Source: FEN-1297 sp963710735
GTDB taxonomy: Bacteria; Bacteroidota; Ignavibacteria; Ignavibacteriales; Ignavibacteriaceae
Assembly: GCA_963710735.1 (NCBI GenBank)
Contig: CAVQBN010000024.1
Location: 124,001 to 188,000, forward strand
DNA length: 64,000 bases
Direction of reading: 5' to 3'
A program made the position numbers and the translations under genes. Positions 61,382-64,000 of this stretch are shown one piece after another. Position 1 is the first letter of the stretch; every line of letters starts with the position of its first letter. The notes under the pieces were generated by a model. That model saw only the letters and a list, made by a program, of their open reading frames with translations, searched no databases and was not told where the DNA came from.

Positions 61382-62638
61382 CTATGCGGCTGATTTTAGT
61401 AATGCATTTTTTGATTTTATAATTAATTTGATGAAAGTGTTTTCATCCAGTAGATCATTTGCTGTTTCAAGAACATTTTCTCTTGTAACCTTATCAATAC
61501 TTTTTATCACTTCATCTGTAGTTTCAATTCTGTTATAGTATAATTCCGACTGAGCCATTCGCGTCATTCTGTTGGAAGTGCTTTCCAGGCTCAACAACAT
61601 GCTTCCTTTAATTGATTCTTTTGCCTTATTTAACTCCTTTTCAGAAATTTTTGTATCTCTTAATTTTTTGAATTCTTTAGTAACTAAGGTCAGGGCTTTA
61701 TCGATCATCTTCTCGTTTGTTGAGAAGTAAACACCGAATGCAGATGTATCATAAAATGAATTTAAGAAAGAATTAATCTGGTAAGCGATTCCGTTCTTTT
61801 CTCTTATTGATTGAAATAATCTTGAACTGCTTCCTTCTCCTAATATTTGTGAAAGCACCAGGGCTTTCATTCGCTCTTCACTTTTATAACCGTAAGTCGG
61901 CCTACCTATAATCGCGTGAACTTGCTGAATTTCCTTTTCAATAAATTCCAGCTTTGCGGGAATATTAGTTTGCGAATAATATTTTCTTCTAACAGAAGAA
62001 TTGCCTAAACTTTTTCTTATATACTTACCTGCAAGCTTAAGAAGTTTATCATGCTCTACAGCACCGGAAGCTGCAATTACCAGCTTATTAAAACCATACT
62101 TCTCTTTTATGAAGCTGAATAAATCAAGCTGGGTAAAATTTCTAATATTACTTTCAGTGCCTATTATTGGAAGGCTTAAGCTGTTGCCGGAAAAAATCAT
62201 CTCTTCAAATTTATCAAAGATCAGCTCTTCAGGATTATCTTCAATATCATAAAGTTCATCAACAACCACACTGGCTTCTTTTTTAATTTCGATAGGCTTG
62301 AAGGACGGCTGCTGAATCATATCGGAGAGAACATCAAAAGTTTTTTCCAGATGGCTGCTTAAACCTCTTCCGTAATAACATGTGTGTTCTTTGGATGTGA
62401 AGGCATTTAAATAACCGCCGAAAGATTCTATATCAATAGCTATTTTTTTTGCGGAACGGGACTTTGTTCCTTTGAAAAGCATATGCTCAATAAAATGAGT
62501 TATTCCGTTATTCCTAAAATTCTCATCGCGGGAGCCAACATTAAACCAAAATCCCAGAGAGAAAGATTTTACGTAGGGAATCGTCTCTGAAATTACTTTA
62601 ATTCCGTTGGGAAGGACTGTTTTTTTATACTGGTTCAA
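61382..62638 (-). CDS. M16-family zinc metallopeptidase
   Basis: Inverzincin protease related to mitochondrial processing peptidase beta and bacterial PqqL/YmxG. The HxxEH motif is HFIEH (His48, Glu51, His52), with the third ligand Glu128 in VVDELYDIEDN. The second M16 half-domain contains LGEGSSSRLFQSIREKNGIAY. At 418 residues it is the single-unit 45-kDa type that dimerises. It has no signal peptide, so it is probably cytoplasmic. The start is TTG (NQYKKTVLPNGIKV follows), with no nearby ATG. It lies first in a unit with ald. Confidence 0.93.
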   Translation of the reverse strand: MNQYKKTVLPNGIKVISETIPYVKSFSLGFWFNVGSRDENFRNNGITHFIEHMLFKGTKSRSAKKIAIDIESFGGYLNAFTSKEHTCYYGRGLSSHLEKTFDVLSDMIQQPSFKPIEIKKEASVVVDELYDIEDNPEELIFDKFEEMIFSGNSLSLPIIGTESNIRNFTQLDLFSFIKEKYGFNKLVIAASGAVEHDKLLKLAGKYIRKSLGNSSVRRKYYSQTNIPAKLEFIEKEIQQVHAIIGRPTYGYKSEERMKALVLSQILGEGSSSRLFQSIREKNGIAYQINSFLNSFYDTSAFGVYFSTNEKMIDKALTLVTKEFKKLRDTKISEKELNKAKESIKGSMLLSLESTSNRMTRMAQSELYYNRIETTDEVIKSIDKVTRENVLETANDLLDENTFIKLIIKSKNALLKSAA

Positions 62639-62679
62639 TTCTGTAATTTCTTCTTAAAATAACGAAAAATGCGAATTCA

Positions 62680-62708
62680 AATATAGAGAAAGTGATATAT
62701 GTAGTCAA
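62680..62708 (-). promoter_or_regulatory. Promoter of the M16 protease-ald unit
   Basis: Minus strand TTGACT, 17-base spacer, TATATT (continuing TG); the -10 box starts 42 bases before the TTG start codon. Confidence 0.65.
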
Positions 62709-62837
62709 GAAAGTTGGGTGCTGTAGAGATATAGAAAACACGCTTTAATTGATTATTATCTACTTAAAGAAATACAGTTTTTTGTAATTCAATTCATATT
62801 AAAAGTGATTTTTTTATAAATATCAATTAGTAAATTA

Positions 62838-63338
62838 TTAATCAAAGAAATAGAAATACCCTAACTGCGAGACTAATTTAGGTTTTTCGAAATTACCTGT
62901 TCCCCATGCAGGCCCAAGCTGGATAAAAAAGCCTCTCCATGAAAAGCTATATGCAATTCCGGAATAAAATGAATTATTATATTTATCGTGCGCTAAATCT
63001 TCACTAATTGTTTTCAAAAAAAAGAAACTTTGATTAGAACTCTTATAATTGTGAGAATAAGCAAATAGAAATGATAACTGGTGTTTAATATCTTTTTGGG
63101 AAGAGAGTACATATTCTAAATCGATCTGGACACCATATTTTTTTATCAGCCATGCACCACCGGAGATTTTAATACCATAATTTTTGTAATATAATCCACC
63201 AACCGCATTTACATCATTTGGATTTCCAAGAGCCAAACCTAAAAGATAATTTATTTTTGACTTTACTGTAATAGTAGAATTTTGCGGAAAGCTTTTTAAT
63301 GAAAATATTATAACAAAAATAATTATGAAAGTTTTCAT
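62838..63338 (-). CDS. Small exported protein, probably beta-rich (possible outer-membrane barrel)
   Basis: I do not recognise the family. The 166-residue protein has a signal peptide (hydrophobic 3-17, SFPQN) followed by alternating strands rich in Tyr, Phe and Gly (IKISGGAWLIKKYGVQIDLEYV, FYSGIAYSFSWRGFFIQLGPAW), and it ends in a strand with aromatic residues (GYFYFFD). This fits a small outer-membrane beta-barrel or an exported beta-sandwich. It starts 57 bases after the T9SS gene upstream; no promoter was found. Confidence 0.6.
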   Translation of the reverse strand: MKTFIIIFVIIFSLKSFPQNSTITVKSKINYLLGLALGNPNDVNAVGGLYYKNYGIKISGGAWLIKKYGVQIDLEYVLSSQKDIKHQLSFLFAYSHNYKSSNQSFFFLKTISEDLAHDKYNNSFYSGIAYSFSWRGFFIQLGPAWGTGNFEKPKLVSQLGYFYFFD

Positions 63339-63394
63339 AATGATTTATCTTAACAATCATTAGAAATAGAACTTATTAACTATTTTACTCGGAA

Positions 63395-64000
63395 TTATTT
63401 CATCAACAGCATCTTCTTTGTGGCAATAAAATTATTAGAAGTAATTCTATAAAAGTACAACCCGCTCGGCAGATAAGCGGCATTGAATTCTACTTCATAA
63501 TTTCCGGCTTTTTGATTTTCATTTACAAGCGCTGCAACTTCGCAACCCAGAATGTCGTAAACTTTTAATGTTACCAACCCACCCCTTGCCCCTCCCGGGA
63601 GGGGACTACGTGCTGAAGGTATTGAATATTTTATTTTTGTTGTTGGATTAAACGGGTTGGGATAGTTTTGGAACAAGTTGAACTCTTCCGGTGTAGTGCC
63701 GATTTTTACAGTTAATACACTACTGTAAGAATAGGTTCTATTGTAATCAATTTGCCTGAGTCTGTAATAATAGGTACCGGCATTAACATTTTTATCGGTA
63801 AACGTATATAGATTTTCTTCCGTAGAACTTCCTTTACCGTTAACAAAAGATATTTTCTTAAAAACATTTCCGTCGCTGCTCTTTTCAATATCAAATCCCA
63901 TATTATTTTTTTCAGTTGCGGTTTTCCAATTTAATGCAACGGAATTATTTATGGCTGCGGCATTGAAGGAAACCAATTCAACGGGTAAATATCCGCCGGA
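63395..64000 (-). CDS. T9SS type A sorting-domain protein, C-terminal part (5' end outside window)
   Basis: The frame is open to the window edge (in-frame YLPVELVSFNAAA precedes a possible TTG). A fibronectin-like domain (ALNWKTATEKNNMGFDIEKSSDG ... AGTYYYRLRQIDYNRTY) leads to a type A Por-secretion tail: NLFQNYPNPFNPTTKIKYSIP ... LKVYDILGCEVAALVNENQKAGNYEVEFNA ... YFYRITSNNF. The product is exported by the type IX system and attached to or released from the surface. The tail contains an in-frame insertion of 11 residues encoded by a GC-rich palindrome between SIPSA and LVTLKVYD. Confidence 0.9.
   Translation of the reverse strand, partial: SGGYLPVELVSFNAAAINNSVALNWKTATEKNNMGFDIEKSSDGNVFKKISFVNGKGSSTEENLYTFTDKNVNAGTYYYRLRQIDYNRTYSYSSVLTVKIGTTPEEFNLFQNYPNPFNPTTKIKYSIPSARSPLPGGARGGLVTLKVYDILGCEVAALVNENQKAGNYEVEFNAAYLPSGLYFYRITSNNFIATKKMLLMK
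63578..63610 (-). repeat. Palindromic element inserted in frame in a T9SS tail
   Basis: 33 bases encoding RSPLPGGARGG, centred on the perfect 16-base palindrome CCCCTCCCGGGAGGGG (63589-63604). It is far more GC-rich than its AT-rich surroundings and interrupts a segment that is contiguous in related sorting tails. It behaves like an ORF-invading palindromic repeat. Confidence 0.6.

Noticed and set aside
1..64000. CRISPR arrays, insertion sequences, prophage or rRNA genes
   Set aside because: No regularly spaced repeats, transposase or integrase frames, phage genes or rRNA sequence were seen anywhere in the window.

Overview
The window looks like a chromosome segment of an AT-rich member of the Ignavibacteria / Bacteroidota-Chlorobiota group. 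Three things point there: Por-secretion (type IX) C-terminal sorting tails with the 'NYPNPFNP' signature in two genes, a short region-1.1-less primary sigma factor of 284 residues, and SusC-like outer-membrane receptors. This placement is inferred from protein character, not from a database search. Apart from a helicase fragment at the left edge, every gene lies on the minus strand, so the text below reads from high to low coordinates.

Layout. 64000-52990: tail of a secreted T9SS protein, a small exported protein, an M16 protease with alanine dehydrogenase, nuoG-nuoH-nuoI of respiratory complex I, a LamG-like T9SS protein (frameshifted), a YifB/ComM AAA ATPase and a small exported protein. 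52760-40870: a tRNA/rpl/rpo cluster (tRNA-Tyr, Gly, Thr, rpmG, tRNA-Trp, secE, nusG, rplK, rplA, rplJ, rplL, rpoB, rpoC) ending in a terminator. 40820-21426: the str operon (rpsL, rpsG, fusA, tuf) followed by S10, spc and alpha operons in canonical order (rpsJ to rplQ), with a tRNA-Gln gene inserted between rplR and rpsE, and a strong terminator. 21300-15000: engB, a GAF/degenerate-GGDEF protein, deoB, two EutN/CcmL microcompartment vertex genes, rpoD and an NlpC/P60 lipoprotein. 14840-945: a secreted rhodanese, an acyl-ACP thioesterase (frameshifted), a Spy-like protein, an OmpR-type two-component system, an outer-membrane receptor with a YncE-like propeller, a PepSY-like protein and a TolC-MFP-RND efflux operon. 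No intergenic stretch exceeds 300 bases.

How the parts connect. Most of the window is the gene-expression core. The accessory part is an envelope module: the two-component system is flanked by units whose upstream regions, and its own, carry the same 11-bp-spaced direct repeat (TTTCAT-N5-TTTCAT), which makes a small regulon likely. Six other transcription units carry TTGnnn-17-TATRTT promoters; in the five protein-coding ones the -10 box lies 41-46 bases before the start codon.

Points of most interest: (i) the predicted response-regulator regulon; (ii) two shell-vertex (BMC-P) genes between deoB and rpoD, suggesting a link between pentose phosphate metabolism and a microcompartment encoded elsewhere; (iii) a GC-rich palindrome inserted in frame into a T9SS protein; (iv) a tRNA inside the spc operon; (v) four genes, including rpoC, that each carry exactly one surplus base, most simply explained by sequence error but needing a check.
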